From Synaphobranchus kaupii (taxonomy: Eukaryota > Chordata > Actinopteri > Anguilliformes > Synaphobranchidae), in contig CM056383.1 of NCBI GenBank assembly GCA_029718625.1, positions 66,092,849 through 66,156,848 on the forward strand: a stretch of DNA of 64,000 bases. Direction: 5' to 3'. The position numbers and the translations under genes were made by a program. Below the pieces are notes generated by a model. That model had not been told where the DNA came from. It worked only from the letters and a program-made list of their open reading frames with translations, and did no database searches. Shown here one piece after another: positions 25,601 through 37,129 of this stretch (position 1 is its first letter; every line of letters begins with the position of its first letter).

Positions 25601-26200
25601 AATGTGGTTCAATAATTAACAGTAACAAAGGGAGGCCAGTCCCGATTCCGTAAGTGATGTCAGCTCGTCAGCTGGTCCAAGGTCCCGGCAGGTGCGTGGA
25701 CTCCTGGGAGACTTCTTCACTGAAGTCGGCTCGCGACGGGCTACCAGTCAGGGCAACATGCACAGATCTGGTCTGGCTGCAAGGGAGATAGTAGAGGAAC
25801 AGTCTGAAGAAACATTTCCTCAAAACAGGCGTTGAGAATAAACCAGCTTGGTTTATTTCGTGGACAGTGGCAGGCCAACTCTGTCTCTGTGATCAGGCGA
25901 GATGCGGGATGGGAAACGCAATGAAGTCTGTACGGGTTTCATTGGTGCGTCTGGTAGGGTAAGACAGCGTCTTTACCATCAGAGCAATGTTGGTAGAGTT
26001 TCATGGGTTTTTATGGTCAAAAGTCACTGACACGACCGAACTCGTTCCTTTGATCCCAATTGGTAGATGACTTTAGGGCACCCATGCATTTGATTGGCTC
26101 ATTTCCTTGGAACCAGCAATAAAACACAGATGGATCAGCCATTTCCAATCACCTCAGGGTGTGCGTCTGTGTGTTAAATTGGGATCCCAAAAGAGAGGGG
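25600..26200. other. Unassigned GC-richer block
   Basis: GC and CpG content rise relative to both sides (for example GGTCCCGGCAGGTGCG and GTCGGCTCGCGACGGG). No frame of note is present. It has the look of a non-coding repeat unit, possibly an LTR, because it includes AATAAA-type signals (about 25838 and 26119). Terminal repeats and a second copy were not found, so it is left unclassified. Confidence 0.25.
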
Positions 26201-28110
26201 TGTTCTTGGGTGCTTGTAAAGTATCATAATTAGAATTAGCATTGGCATAAAACACATGCTGCTAAAGAAAATATTTTAAATTAAACACAATTTCCATACA
26301 TTTAGAACACGCTGTCAAACGTTTTGAGATTTAAAATCATTCCAAGAACATATCCCTGTACAATATTCCGTTAGCAAGCTAACCAATTCAAAAATGACCC
26401 TTGTGGCATTGCACAACATTTAGCTAATTAGCTATGTCCCTCAAGCATTACTTCAAGTGATCTGGCCCATATGCTGCCAGAGATGATTTAATTAAGAATC
26501 TATATTATTACAATCCAGAAGAAAACTAAAGACCACTGCCTCATTATGTGATGACTGTTTCACTAAAGACTAAAGCTGATAATTTCACAATTATTTATTT
26601 TTCTGAAATAGTTCACAAGTAATGATTCAGCAGGGGTGCTGTACAAAAAGCAGCATGCCACTCTTATCTTCACTGTGAAAGTGATTACTTTTCACAGATG
26701 TAGTACTTGATGTTTGGAGACATGAATATGCATTATATTCTTTTTCTCATTATGTCCAACCCAACTGAAATTAACAGATGTATGTATACTCAAGAAGTTT
26801 AATGTATAGCAGCATCTACAGTACACAAATATCATTAACATGTGATTAGTGGAGAGTGTTAAATAAATAAATGGTGACTGTTTTTGAAAGAGGATATTTC
26901 AGTACCAACAGGGGAGTCATTAAAGCACAACTGAACTTTGGGTTGTGCAGTTACCTGGCCATGATATGAGTCCAAATGGTGGCAAAATATGTTTGTTAGT
27001 TGCCCTGTGCTCCCCTGGGGTGATAATCCAGAATATAGTATTTGTCGCTCTCCATTCACTTCTATAGGGCAGCCAAAACGGTCTCAAAATTACACTTCTA
27101 GCACGTATACGAACCAGAACGAAGCGGATTCTGTCAATACAAACAATAACCAGTCCAACTCAAATCCGGTATAGCAGTGTAAAGACGGCTGTGGTCACCC
27201 TCGGCACTTTAGACCGTTGGGATTTTTTGTCGCCCGCGGCACTGAATGAGTTAAGAAAGGGATATTCATGGAAAACAATTTCTAAATTGTATTCTACAGT
27301 CCTAGTTTATGCCTAACTTCCCTTTAAAGTATAGCTATCACATTTGCATTCTATATAATTATGTCTTGAAGAGATCCACAGCAGTAATGAAAGGAACAAA
27401 ATGCTATAAATAAGATTTGACAGGTTATATGTAATGTAATAGTGTTTATTTTTGTGATATATTTTATGCATAAATGCATGCCATTTTATTCCTTGCACTC
27501 TTTTACCTAGTTTGTACTCTTTCAAGCTGGGCATCAATCTAGATAAAGGTATGATTCGAATATCCTGAAAGGCATTGGCATTTCTGATACCGGCCACCGT
27601 GTTTTAATTAAACCTTCAGTTGTTCATGAATGTGTATACAAAGGGCACATACACACGTACATGACACACAATTTCTACTTTTAGTGACACACTGTATTTG
27701 TAGAGGCATGTTCATGGCGATGCCAAATACCACATATACCTATACGGTGAGAGTCTCTCAGTCCAAACATTTATGAACAATTTGATTTGGGCCCATGGGT
27801 GTCCCCTTTACTTTCCAAATGATAACAGGCAGCACCAAAAACATATACTGAGAAGAGGCAGCGGTGTCCTGGCACTCATTGGACTCCTTTGCTAAACACT
27901 GATGCATCCTTGAGAATAACTCCAGGGCTGAGAAAATGGCTGCAATTCCCCCCATGAAATGGCAGAGATCAATACTTTCAGGACTTCACATTTCAAAAAG
28001 CGGTGCGGCTACTTATCTCTTCCAGATATGACATATTGACCGGAGCTAGTCAAAAGTAAACTATTTGACTGCTCTGCCGATGATTGCGTATATCTCGGAC
28101 GAGATGTGGA
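26201..28110. other. Non-coding DNA with no gene seen
   Basis: No recognised protein or repeat. The frames at 26859-27059 and 27313-27597 (minus) have no family resemblance. Confidence 0.5.
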
Positions 28111-28270
28111 GCTCCAGCTCTTCAGTAATGTATACAAAGTGAACGTTGGAACTCCAGCTCTTCAGTAATGTATACAAAGTGAACGTTGGAACTCCAGCTC
28201 TTCAGTAATGTATACAAAGTGAACGTTGGAGCTCCAGCTCTTCAGTAATGTATACAAAGTGAACATATTG
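28111..28270 (+). repeat. 40-bp tandem repeat, about 3.9 copies
   Basis: Units start at 28111, 28151, 28191 and 28231. Each reads (G/A)CTCCAGCTCTTCAGTAATG and then TATACAAAGTGAACGTTGGA. Units 1-3 are nearly identical, differing at the first base; unit 4 diverges in its last eight bases (GAACATATTG). Such uniformity implies recent amplification and a likely variable-number locus. Confidence 0.97.
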
Positions 28271-30868
28271 ACTCAAACCTAGATAGGACAGAATTTGAAT
28301 CACTAAGGAGTATGGTATGCCAATGTTTTATAATTGTTAATTAGGCTATACTTGATTCCTACATTTTAAGCTTATTTTTGTCTTATTATTTATGTCAAAT
28401 GCATCTTGGGAGCAAATTCGATAAGGATTTAGTGACACTAAATAAGAATAACACAGACTTGAAGGAAAACAAATAATTAAGTTGAGTTAACAATGGAACA
28501 GCCTCGGTAAAAATAAATGATGAAAACAAACAAAAAGAAGTGGAACCAGTCTCACCTATTATCTTGCTTTAGTCCACGAAAGCCCCTGCAGCCATTTTAA
28601 AACTGGCAGGTCTTCTCACGTAAAAATGCTCTAAATATCTAAATTATCCTCCACCTCACAACAGAAAAAAGCTGTCGAAAACGCACAGTAAAACGGCAAT
28701 GGCATCCAAAAACCCCAGAGTCTGGGGTTCAGACAGAGAATTAACCTTCTAATTGAGACTTCTATAAAAAAACTATAAAATGCAGAGATGGGAGTGGCAT
28801 TGCAAAAAATGTTCCATGTTTCATACAACATTACATATCCTATATATTCACTGTTGACTGACAGTATTGCTAGGCTCCTCCCCAAACCAGAAATTGTCCA
28901 ATCATAATTTAGCAGTCATTACTATGCGCACTGACCTCAGTCAAGTGGCTTGGTCATGGTGCATTGAAACCAATGGAAAGATTTTTTTAAAACTTATAAA
29001 TTGAGTCAGACAGGATGGTGAAAAGATGTGCTTGGGTAACCTGCAATACCGACACCCTGAAAGATTGAATGGAGGAGTAGTTTTTGTCCCTTTCCCGAAG
29101 CTCAGAACCAGCAACATATCCATTAGTGCTTGCTTTGTAAATAAGCCAGTGCTCACAAAGTAATTAGCGCTTCATTTATTGAAACCACTCTGCTGTAAGA
29201 TGCTGGTCTTGGAGCTACCAGTAAAGCCAGCTATCATTACCACCATCTGATGTGATCTCAACAATAGCCAACTTTAGCTAAGTTATTTATAGCTAGCTGG
29301 CGTTAACCTTAGCTACGTTAGTTAGGCTGACCAGATGTCCTCTTTTGCCTGGACATTTCTTCTTTTGTGACTGAAAATAAATAAATAATTCGTTCAGGTG
29401 GGATTTCTAAATTCCTTAAGATGTGAGGTTTTGCTCGTTCCATAGGCCGTATAGCTATAAACAAACAGATAGCCTAGTATTTATGTTCATAGTGCCCATC
29501 TACCCCAGCCCCCTTTTTAAAATCCAATATAGAGTAACCCTAACCCTAAGGTTAGCTACCTAGCTAGTTATTGAGTAGGTCATCCTGGCATCATAACATA
29601 ATGTAATGGTAAATGATAACTAGGTTAGTTCATTAATCGTGCCCTGCAGTGCACGAACAACACTGCTCTTCGATGGTTTTGTTATCAGCAACATCGATAA
29701 TCAGCTGGTGTGTTTTCTCCAGCAGTACTCGAACCACGTTTTAATTTCTACACACTTTTACTTCTTGCACATAGCCTACTGCTCCCTTCCATATTGCAAA
29801 CCTTTTTGCCTGCTTCTTAATGAAATCGCTCTCTCGTTTTTCCAAAAAGTCAATTAACCGTTAAGCGTGTTTTGCAAAGTGCCAATGTGGCCATTGTAAA
29901 GTTCTGAAATTAAATCAATTGTTAGCAACAGTAACCAAGCAGGGCGGGACTTGAAAAGGACAATTGAAAAGATGCTATTTGGATACAATGGCATTTTTTT
30001 TTAAACTAAAATGCCCACAAAGTGTGCATTACACTTCTTTAGTAACATTAGCTTGAACATTTAAAAACTAAGGCATCACAGAAGTGAAGAGACTGTTAAA
30101 AAACTGTCCATGATAAAATGTAACTACAGAGTTCTCATTTGAACTTAAATGACATTCACTGCTTTTTTCTTTTAATATACATCCACTGCAACCTATTTTC
30201 TTATTACTCATATGATTTATTTTTTAAAGGAATGATGTAGCTGCCTGTACAGGGACTATAATACCAATGCAATAAAGACGAGGGGGCGGTGGATATATCT
30301 GTAAACTTGATTCCAAAAGCCACTTCTCTGTGACACTATTTAAGTCGACATCGTTTTTATATATTGGCTTTATTTCTATCTATTAAATTTATCTTCGTAC
30401 AGATGATGACGACAGCTTCATACAAAAATTTTTTTGTATACAAAAGCTGGATATAGATTTTTGCAAAAAATGAAATGGAAAAGGTACTGTGGCTCTGTAA
30501 ATTAAGTCTTTGATTTTTCCCACAATGACTCATAGTTAGCCTGTATGTTCTGGAGCACTCAGACAGCCTGTAAGGCAATTGTGTTCCCTTTGAAGTGTTA
30601 AATTCAATATTGTGTGTGGAGTGCCACTGAGTGTGACTGTGGTTTCTTCTGGTTTTGCCTGAGCTATATTTACATTTGGCTGTCTCTTTCCCTTAATAAT
30701 GTCTTGATTATGGTGAATATTAGTGGGAAAAAAAAGTTCTTCTAACATAGGCAATGGAAGGAAGTTTCTCTGATTCACTTAAACTGCTATCTATTGTTCT
30801 GTGCCCCGGGGAATCAAATTACTTTATACTGTAAGGCCTGGGTTCGCACAGGGGGTTCGTACATCCCT
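28271..30868. other. Non-coding DNA with no gene seen
   Basis: No recognised gene. A two-copy CCCTAA motif at 29536-29548 is too short to be telomeric. Short frames on either strand are of no known family. Confidence 0.5.
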
Positions 30869-30883
30869 GGGGGGGGGGGGGGG
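30869..30883 (+). repeat. Poly-G run
   Basis: Fifteen consecutive G residues, followed by TCCTTG. A (TA)n run at about 30976-30993 follows 90 bp later. Both are slippage-prone. Confidence 0.95.
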
Positions 30884-31130
30884 TCCTTGAAGGTACTGTA
30901 GGGGGTCTCTGGCCAGACTTCACATGCAATGACAATATATAGATTTGGGAAGATATTTAAAAATATAAAGCCTCATATATATATATATATATGTATGTAA
31001 AAATATGAGACTGGAGAGATTTTTTAAAGTGATTTTCATTTGTTTACCAAAGTGTCTTGTGTTTACTTTATGGGAAAGTTTTACTTGTATGCGGTACTTC
31101 ATATAGCCATGTAATACATAACATAAACTC

Positions 31131-31276
31131 ATGGGCCAGACTTTCTTGAACTGTTGTAAATTTTCGATTTTTACCCATTAATAGGAAACGAAAATTTATA
31201 CATTTACGTCTCCTATTAATGGGTAAAAATCTAAATTTTACAACAGTTCAAGAAAGTCTGGCCCATGAGTTTATGT
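31131..31276. repeat. Long near-perfect hairpin (fold-back)
   Basis: The left arm 31131-31190 (starting ACATAAACTCATGGGCCAG) pairs with the right arm 31207-31276 (ending CTGGCCCATGAGTTTATGT). The loop is about 16 bp. Only a few mismatches and small indels occur along some 60 bp. It has no internal coding and lies about 20 bp from the end of a Tc1 relic. It is most likely a small fold-back MITE or a deletion derivative with its two ends brought together. Confidence 0.92.
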
Positions 31277-31297
31277 TTATGTTTGGTGAATTAGCTT

Positions 31298-32270
31298 AAT
31301 CTCACACTGACAAAATGAGAAAAATCCAACCTTTAATTGAAGTAAATTTATTCTGAGAAAAAAATTATTGGCACCCCTGCATTTAATACTTTGTACAACC
31401 CCCCTTTGCCAATAAAACAGCACTGAGTCTTCTCCCGTAACATCTAATAAGGTTGGAGAATACAGAGCAAGGAATCATTCTTCTTTACAGAATCTCTCCA
31501 GATCATCAGAGAGTCCTTGGTCCTCTCTTGTGCACTCTCCTCTTCAGCTCAGCCCACAGGTTTTCAATGGGGTTTAGGTCAGAGGACTGAGATGGCCATG
31601 GCAGAAGCTTGATTTTGTGTTAACCATTTTTGCATTGATTTGGGCGTATGTTTTGGATCATTGTCCTGTTGGAAGATCCAACGGCAACCCAGTTTTAGTT
31701 TCCTGGCAGAGACAGCCAGATAAAAGATTTCCTGGTATTTCATGGAGTTCATGATGCCATGTACCCCAACAAGGTTCCCATGGCCTTTGGAGGAAAAACA
31801 GCCCCACAACATCACGGAACCTCCACCATACTTAACAGTGGGGATCAGGTTATTTCGGTATAGCCATCCCTCTTTTTACGCCAAACTCACCTTGAACTTT
31901 GGTGGCCGAAAAGCTCAATTTTAATTTAATCTGACCATAGAACACGGTTCCAGTCAAGTTCCAGTAGCGTCTAGCAAACTCCAGGCGTTTACGTTTGTGG
32001 TGAAATGACAGGAAAGGCTTTTTTCTGGCATGCCTTCCAAATAATTTGTTGGCATGGAGGTGACGTCTAATGGTAGTTTTGGAGACTTGATGACCCCAAG
32101 ATGCTACTTTCCTCTGTAATTCTCCAATAGTGATCCTTGGGGATTTTGTCTCTCTTACCATCCTCCTCACTGTGCGTGGCGGAAAAATAAACTTGGGTCC
32201 GCTTCCAGGCAAGTTTGTAACAGTTCCAGTTGCTTTGAACTTTTTAAGTATTGACCACCAATCTTATATG
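31298..32270 (-). pseudogene. Tc1-like transposase, frameshifted and truncated
   Basis: On the minus strand, 32212-31850 reads the second helix-turn-helix region (VRRMVRETKSPRITIGEL, then KTTIRRHLHANKLFGRHARK) and on to the start of the catalytic domain. There the frame breaks: a WSD motif that would hold the first catalytic Asp sits in a shifted frame near 31930. A further frame, 31815-31579, gives MMLWGCFSSKGHGNLV and WIFQQDNDPKHT, the box with the second catalytic Asp. The first ~70 residues of the usual ~340 are missing. The terminal region to about 31298 includes TTGGCACCCCTGC, as expected of a Tc1 3' end. Clearly dead. Confidence 0.9.
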
Positions 32271-32540
32271 AAATGGACACATGCAAAACAAACCAGCAAA
32301 ATACCAGAGATATTCATATATGACATAAAGGGACACACAACACAACTTTGATGAGACGGAACACAATACACATACATAGTCAGCAATACAATTTCCCACC
32401 ACATCTTAATTCAATAAGTCTTACACTAAGCTGATGGAGCTAACAGTATCAAAATAGCCTACACCACCGATGGATTGCAGACACAAACATTAGACGTATA
32501 CAATGCCCCAAAGTTTACATTTATCTTAACATGTGCATAC

Positions 32541-32692
32541 ATTACATTACATTACATTACAGGCATTTCGCAGACGCTCTTATCCAGAGCGACTTACACA
32601 ACTTTTTAGCATTAGCATTTCTTTTACATATATTATCCATTTATACAGCTGGATATATACTGAAGCAATTCAGGCTAAGTACCTTGCTCAAA
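32541..32692 (-). mobile_element. tRNA-derived SINE, 5'-truncated copy
   Basis: The plus strand shows (ACATT)n, then ACAGGCATTTCGCAGACGCTC, then TATACAGCTGGATATATACTG and AAGCAATTCAGGCTAAGTACC, ending CTTGCTCA. This is the body and tail of the SINE at 19632-19848; the tRNA-like head is missing. Here the tail still reads TTATCCAGAGCGACTT, the form shared with its LINE partner. Confidence 0.88.
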
Positions 32693-32857
32693 ATAGATGT
32701 GGTATAAATATGGCATAAATAGAAATGCCTACACCAAAGTAGATAACAGACCAAAACATTAGACATATACACAGCCTTACTTTTTTTTTTTTTCCATTGA
32801 TGACACATTCAATGCTGTCTTGGGGAAAAATGATGTTAATTCATTTATTAACCTTGC

Positions 32858-33730
32858 TTAACCCTATAAACTTCACCCCTAGTGGTTGAGACGCATGCGA
32901 CTCAATTACAGTATTCATGTTCATCTTAAAATATAAACTACAGCTTTAAGAAAACCCCGTAAATTTTGACACAGTATTTTTTAAAAGGGTAGCCTCTTGC
33001 GAAAACCTCAGCTTCTCCAGTTACACTGCAGTGCAATAAATTAGGAGGGCGTTACTAATAGCCCAAAGCACTTATGACCCTCCTCTGGCTACAGCCACAG
33101 ACTGTAAAATGCATAAAATGCACCGTTTATACACGCTAAGAAAATCATGTTCACGTATAGAAACAATAATATTTTTTTTAAACGTTGTACAAATGAGCAA
33201 TCGCCGTTTTCTCTTGCTTACTGTACTATATACAGTACCTATTGCACTTTCGGTTTAGAAGACACCTCATTTTCTTCTCCAAAATCTCTCGTATAAATAT
33301 GTTTAAGAAACCAGGTACTTACCAGTATATTCAGCTACAGCTGTTTTGTGATGAACCCTGAAGAGTTTATCTTGTTATATTTCGCCAGAGTCCCGTACAG
33401 TCGACATTTCCGCAGCGACCACCCCTCTCACTTAGGGCTGAAATACGTTGCTGTACTTGTGTGAATACACACGCGCTTTCGTAAGTTCTTTTTAAAACGT
33501 ATTTAAATACATTAGGCGGTGTATGTTATGGTTATTATATATATACTGTATGTGACTATTCTGAAATAAATGTATTCTGTAACAAATTTCTGAATGATAC
33601 AGCTTCTTCTTTAGTTCGAACTTAAAACCATGGATGTGCAGGGAATATTTTTTTAGATATTGACATTTAAATAAAACTAGTAGAAACCAGGAGGAAATTG
33701 CCTCAAAAGGGCCAAAGTAAATAGGGCTAA
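32858..33730 (+). mobile_element. Interior-family repeat, copy 3 (piggyBac-like MITE with ends)
   Basis: This is the most complete copy, about 870 bp. It is bounded by TTAACCCTATAAAC on the left and AATAGGGCTAA on the right, that is, a TTAA target with CCCTAT/ATAGGG termini as in piggyBac elements; the right TTAA has mutated to CTAA. The interior matches 1533-2055 and 7497-8126. No transposase is encoded; a minus-strand frame at 33492-33755 resembles nothing. Movement would have needed a partner transposase. Confidence 0.65.
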
Positions 33731-35829
33731 ATGTATTAACCAAGGTTAAAGACAAAGCACAGTGGATTTAGATTTTTAGATCAGAGACTAGCTGATTGGG
33801 TTTTCAATCTCTTCTCTTCCCTCCTTTTAAATTTTTTTTTAAGCACAGGTTCTGAACTGTAAAATACTACAGTGTGTTCATAAAGGAATCATTCAGTAAC
33901 TTAAAATGAACTTTGAAGCACCATGAGCACTATGAATTTTCCAGACCTGTTTAATTCTGTGCCTTGTGAAAAGAGGAAATTTACAGCGTATATCCAGCAG
34001 TATACTGGAGGCATACTGTAAACGTTTACGAACCTGAGGTCTTCAAAGCACAAATGGCAATGTAATTAGGATTTTATGCTGCTTACTTCAAAATCCGCCT
34101 GTTGTGTTGTTCAGAATTCCACTGAGGCAACCTTGGTAAAGGTGGAATCAGAAACTCAAATAAATCACCTGCGCTGAGGCCGATATGCAAAAAGCACGCT
34201 GCGTTAATAATGCAAGCTTGCTCTTCCCCAGGAAACACAATGTAATGGATGGACATAAACATGTTACAGAAGCCATAAATCATGGATATGAAAGAGCACA
34301 GCAGGAAAATAACAAAACGGCTGACGTGAAAAATGCGAGGCCAGAAGGCAGAAGGAAAAACTCATTTTGTAACCATAGGGTAAAGGCTTCTGCGAAATCC
34401 GGTTACCCGCCGTATCCATATGTTATGAGAGTTTCTCATTGCGTATCTAGGCATCTTTAAAAGCGGAATGATGGTTAGTGATAGTTTTCATCATCCTGTG
34501 ATGAATTGCCACCAGCAAAGAAAATAAATCAGCCGTGTGATTACTATATTTTCAGTGATTAATCAGTATCATAATCAGGACAGTTGAGTAAAGGTACCAT
34601 TTTAAAATGCCACTCCAATGACTGGACTCACTGATTCTCTGAATAGAACATGATTTTCTGGAAATTAATTTCAAGCGTTTTGTGCCATTTGTAATTACGT
34701 TTCTAGTTACGTTTGTAGCTCTGAAAGACTGTCGTCGCTATGTGTGACTGATGACAAACTGGGCTGGGTCTCAGGTGCTAGCTTGTCATCTTACATTTAA
34801 AAGCCACTACAACGATACAACACAATTTATTTAATTAAAATTCATTTTCAGAACACTGTCAAAGTAATGTAGAATAATGGCAATAACTCATTATTTAACG
34901 GCAATCCCCTAACATTACAGGATTTATACATTCATTAAATGGTTTTTCACTGGCAAAATTGCTGCCAGTCTTTTCACCGAGATATTTTTTACAGTGTAGA
35001 ATATTGATAATCACAATTAGGACTGATCTTAGCCTAGCTATTTACAATTTTGTAGCCAACAGTGAGTAGTCAACATCTTTTCAAACGAGCTTCCCTTTCC
35101 GTTTGTCCACGTCAGCATCGCACAGCTGCGTTTATATCTTCTCATTTCAGATGGGTATAAGAAAAAGAACGGAATACAGTAGCCTACCCCCGGGACCACA
35201 ATGCAGTAAAATAAGAGCCATAAACTATTAAAAACAGATATACATACAGGAAGCTTATGCATTGTTCCTGCTTAGGGGATTTATATTAAAGTCAAATTGG
35301 ATGGCATATGATCCACAAAAAACGGTTTATTGAATAGTTTATGACTGATCATGCATGCATTGCTTGGGAAAGCCCGAAATTAGCGACTTTCCATGGACTG
35401 ACACACCCACACAGCGACTCTCCTCCCACTTTGGTGCACGGCGAGTCAAACGGGCTCAGGAGCGTGAACATCCATGACGAAATGGCCACTGCGCCAGTGC
35501 GACAGCTCACCACGTGCAGTCCCGTGGAAAATAGAGCCCTAAGACATACAGATCACGAAAGCCAAGACAAGATGAAACCAAGTACATTTGTTTGTTGCCG
35601 TGAAAGCAGCTGATGTGATTGTTTGACTGGTGACAGGTGAAAGCTGGCTGGCCTCCAAACGACGCGAAGCTCGGGCGCTAGCTTGTCATCTTGCCTTTAA
35701 GGTGCTCGCGCGACACACGGATTGAACTTTCGAGTGGTGTGTATACATTAGATGTGTTTATTGGCAGTAATCTTCAGTTATGTTTCTTCAGCGTTCAAGT
35801 GGATGTGTAGCAATACTCATGATAAATAC
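33731..35829. other. Non-coding DNA with a duplicated segment
   Basis: No gene is recognised. Two stretches, about 34743-34800 and 35620-35700, share the block GCTAGCTTGTCATCTT (at 34777 and 35677) followed by a CTTTAA/ATTTAA end, with weaker similarity before it. A 90-residue frame at 35341-35613 in slightly CpG-richer DNA has no family. Confidence 0.45.
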
Positions 35830-35951
35830 TTCTTTTTTTTTTTTTTTTTTTACGGTCACCTCCCGAAGAAAAAACCCTGGGTATTTATTTTTTTTTTAAC
35901 GGTCACCTCCCGAAGAAAAAACCCTGGGTATTTTTTTTAATTTTTTTTTTT
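35830..35951 (+). repeat. Local duplication flanked by poly-T
   Basis: A unit containing ACGGTCACCTCCCGAAGAAA and then AACCCTGGGTATT occurs twice (about 35852-35887 and 35899-35932). It is separated and flanked by runs of T. The duplication probably arose by slippage between the T tracts. Confidence 0.9.
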
Positions 35952-37090
35952 TCGTTTTTTTTAATTTATTTGTTTCTGATTTTTCAAATTTTCTCCCAAT
36001 TTCATAGCCATTTGCACCCCTATGTAATTCAATTCCCCGTAGCAACTGCTTGAAAACCTCCTTACATGGTATGGGCCAGTGGGAGGGGGTATACCTATAA
36101 GAGGAGGAGTGTTTCACCATAGTGGAGTGTGGTGAAGGTGATGCTGTTTGTGGTAAGAGATAGTAGTGGTGGTGATGCTGCAAAAGGCTACCTGCATATT
36201 TGTGCTTTTGTTTCTTTGTTTGTTTCGATATCGTCACTTGCGGTTTTGTATATATGGGGATTTTTGTACCTTAGCATGTGCTGTTACCGTATTGCCATCA
36301 TTTTATTTATGAGATCAGTGCCTTACGGCCAGAATTACTCTCACCCAGAGTCGGAGTGTGACACCACATATGCTTTTGTTCATCAACAACACATGCTATA
36401 GTCATGCCCGATACCTTAAGGCACCTAGATGTCCGGTGAGGTAGTACAGAGGCCTGTCCAATTTCCACCTTTTGCTGTACTGCCATTCAATTTACAACCT
36501 AGATGATCAGCCCTCACCTGCTACACTAAATCAATATCAACACACACACACATGCTAAACTAATCTTATAGGGGGAAAAAACTCTGAGCCCATCAAAACC
36601 TTCTCTCAAAGAGCCAGATGTGAATTGTTTGACGCCTTCACGTTTCACGTGTGTCTTCTCTGTGAAAGGCATGCTCTCAAACACCAACCCGTCCAATTTC
36701 TACCTTTCGCTGTCCTGCCATTCAATTTACAGCTTTACAATTTACAATAAGAAGAAAAACAAAATGCACACAGTCACTCTAGATACACAAAACTCTCCGA
36801 TATTACACTCTTATCTGATCTCTCACTTACTAAACTGTCGTTTGCTAATCGCTGTCCGACGCAAGGTCTTAAAAATGACAAAATGTCAAGTACATTAATT
36901 GAATTTGACTTAGCTGAGTGGGAGGGGTAAATCAATTGGACATGATATTGTTTAGATTAGTAGAAGGAATTGCTCTTAAAACTCATCACTGACCGGAATG
37001 AAGACATGCCTCCTATCACGTTCATGTGACATTTTGATGTTGATGTTGAAGGTTTCGGGAATTAGGTGCTGCTTCTCTTGCTACTTCCAG
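35952..37090. other. Non-coding DNA with no gene seen
   Basis: T-rich at first, then mixed. Frames on both strands (35896-36237 minus; 36129-36401 and 36620-36898 plus) resemble no family. Confidence 0.5.

Positions 37091-37091
<1 letters not shown>

Positions 37092-37124
<33 letters not shown>
37092..37124 (+). repeat. (AC)n microsatellite
   Basis: About 16 uninterrupted AC units, a typical dinucleotide repeat. A C-run lies at about 37231-37246 and a (TA)n run at about 37590-37613. Confidence 0.95.
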
Positions 37125-37128
<4 letters not shown>

Positions 37129-37129
37129 G

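Noticed and set aside
25600..26200. LTR of an endogenous retrovirus or retrotransposon
   Set aside because: No paired repeat, primer-binding site or polyprotein was found; GC rise alone is not enough.
28111..28270. CRISPR-like array
   Set aside because: Units are contiguous with no unique spacers, and the DNA is from an animal; it is a simple minisatellite.
29530..29550. Telomere-like CCCTAA repeats
   Set aside because: Only two units are present, which is within chance and far short of an interstitial telomeric array.
35341..35613. 90-residue open frame in a CpG-richer patch
   Set aside because: No domain, no splice or promoter signals that stand out, and the length is within chance for the composition.
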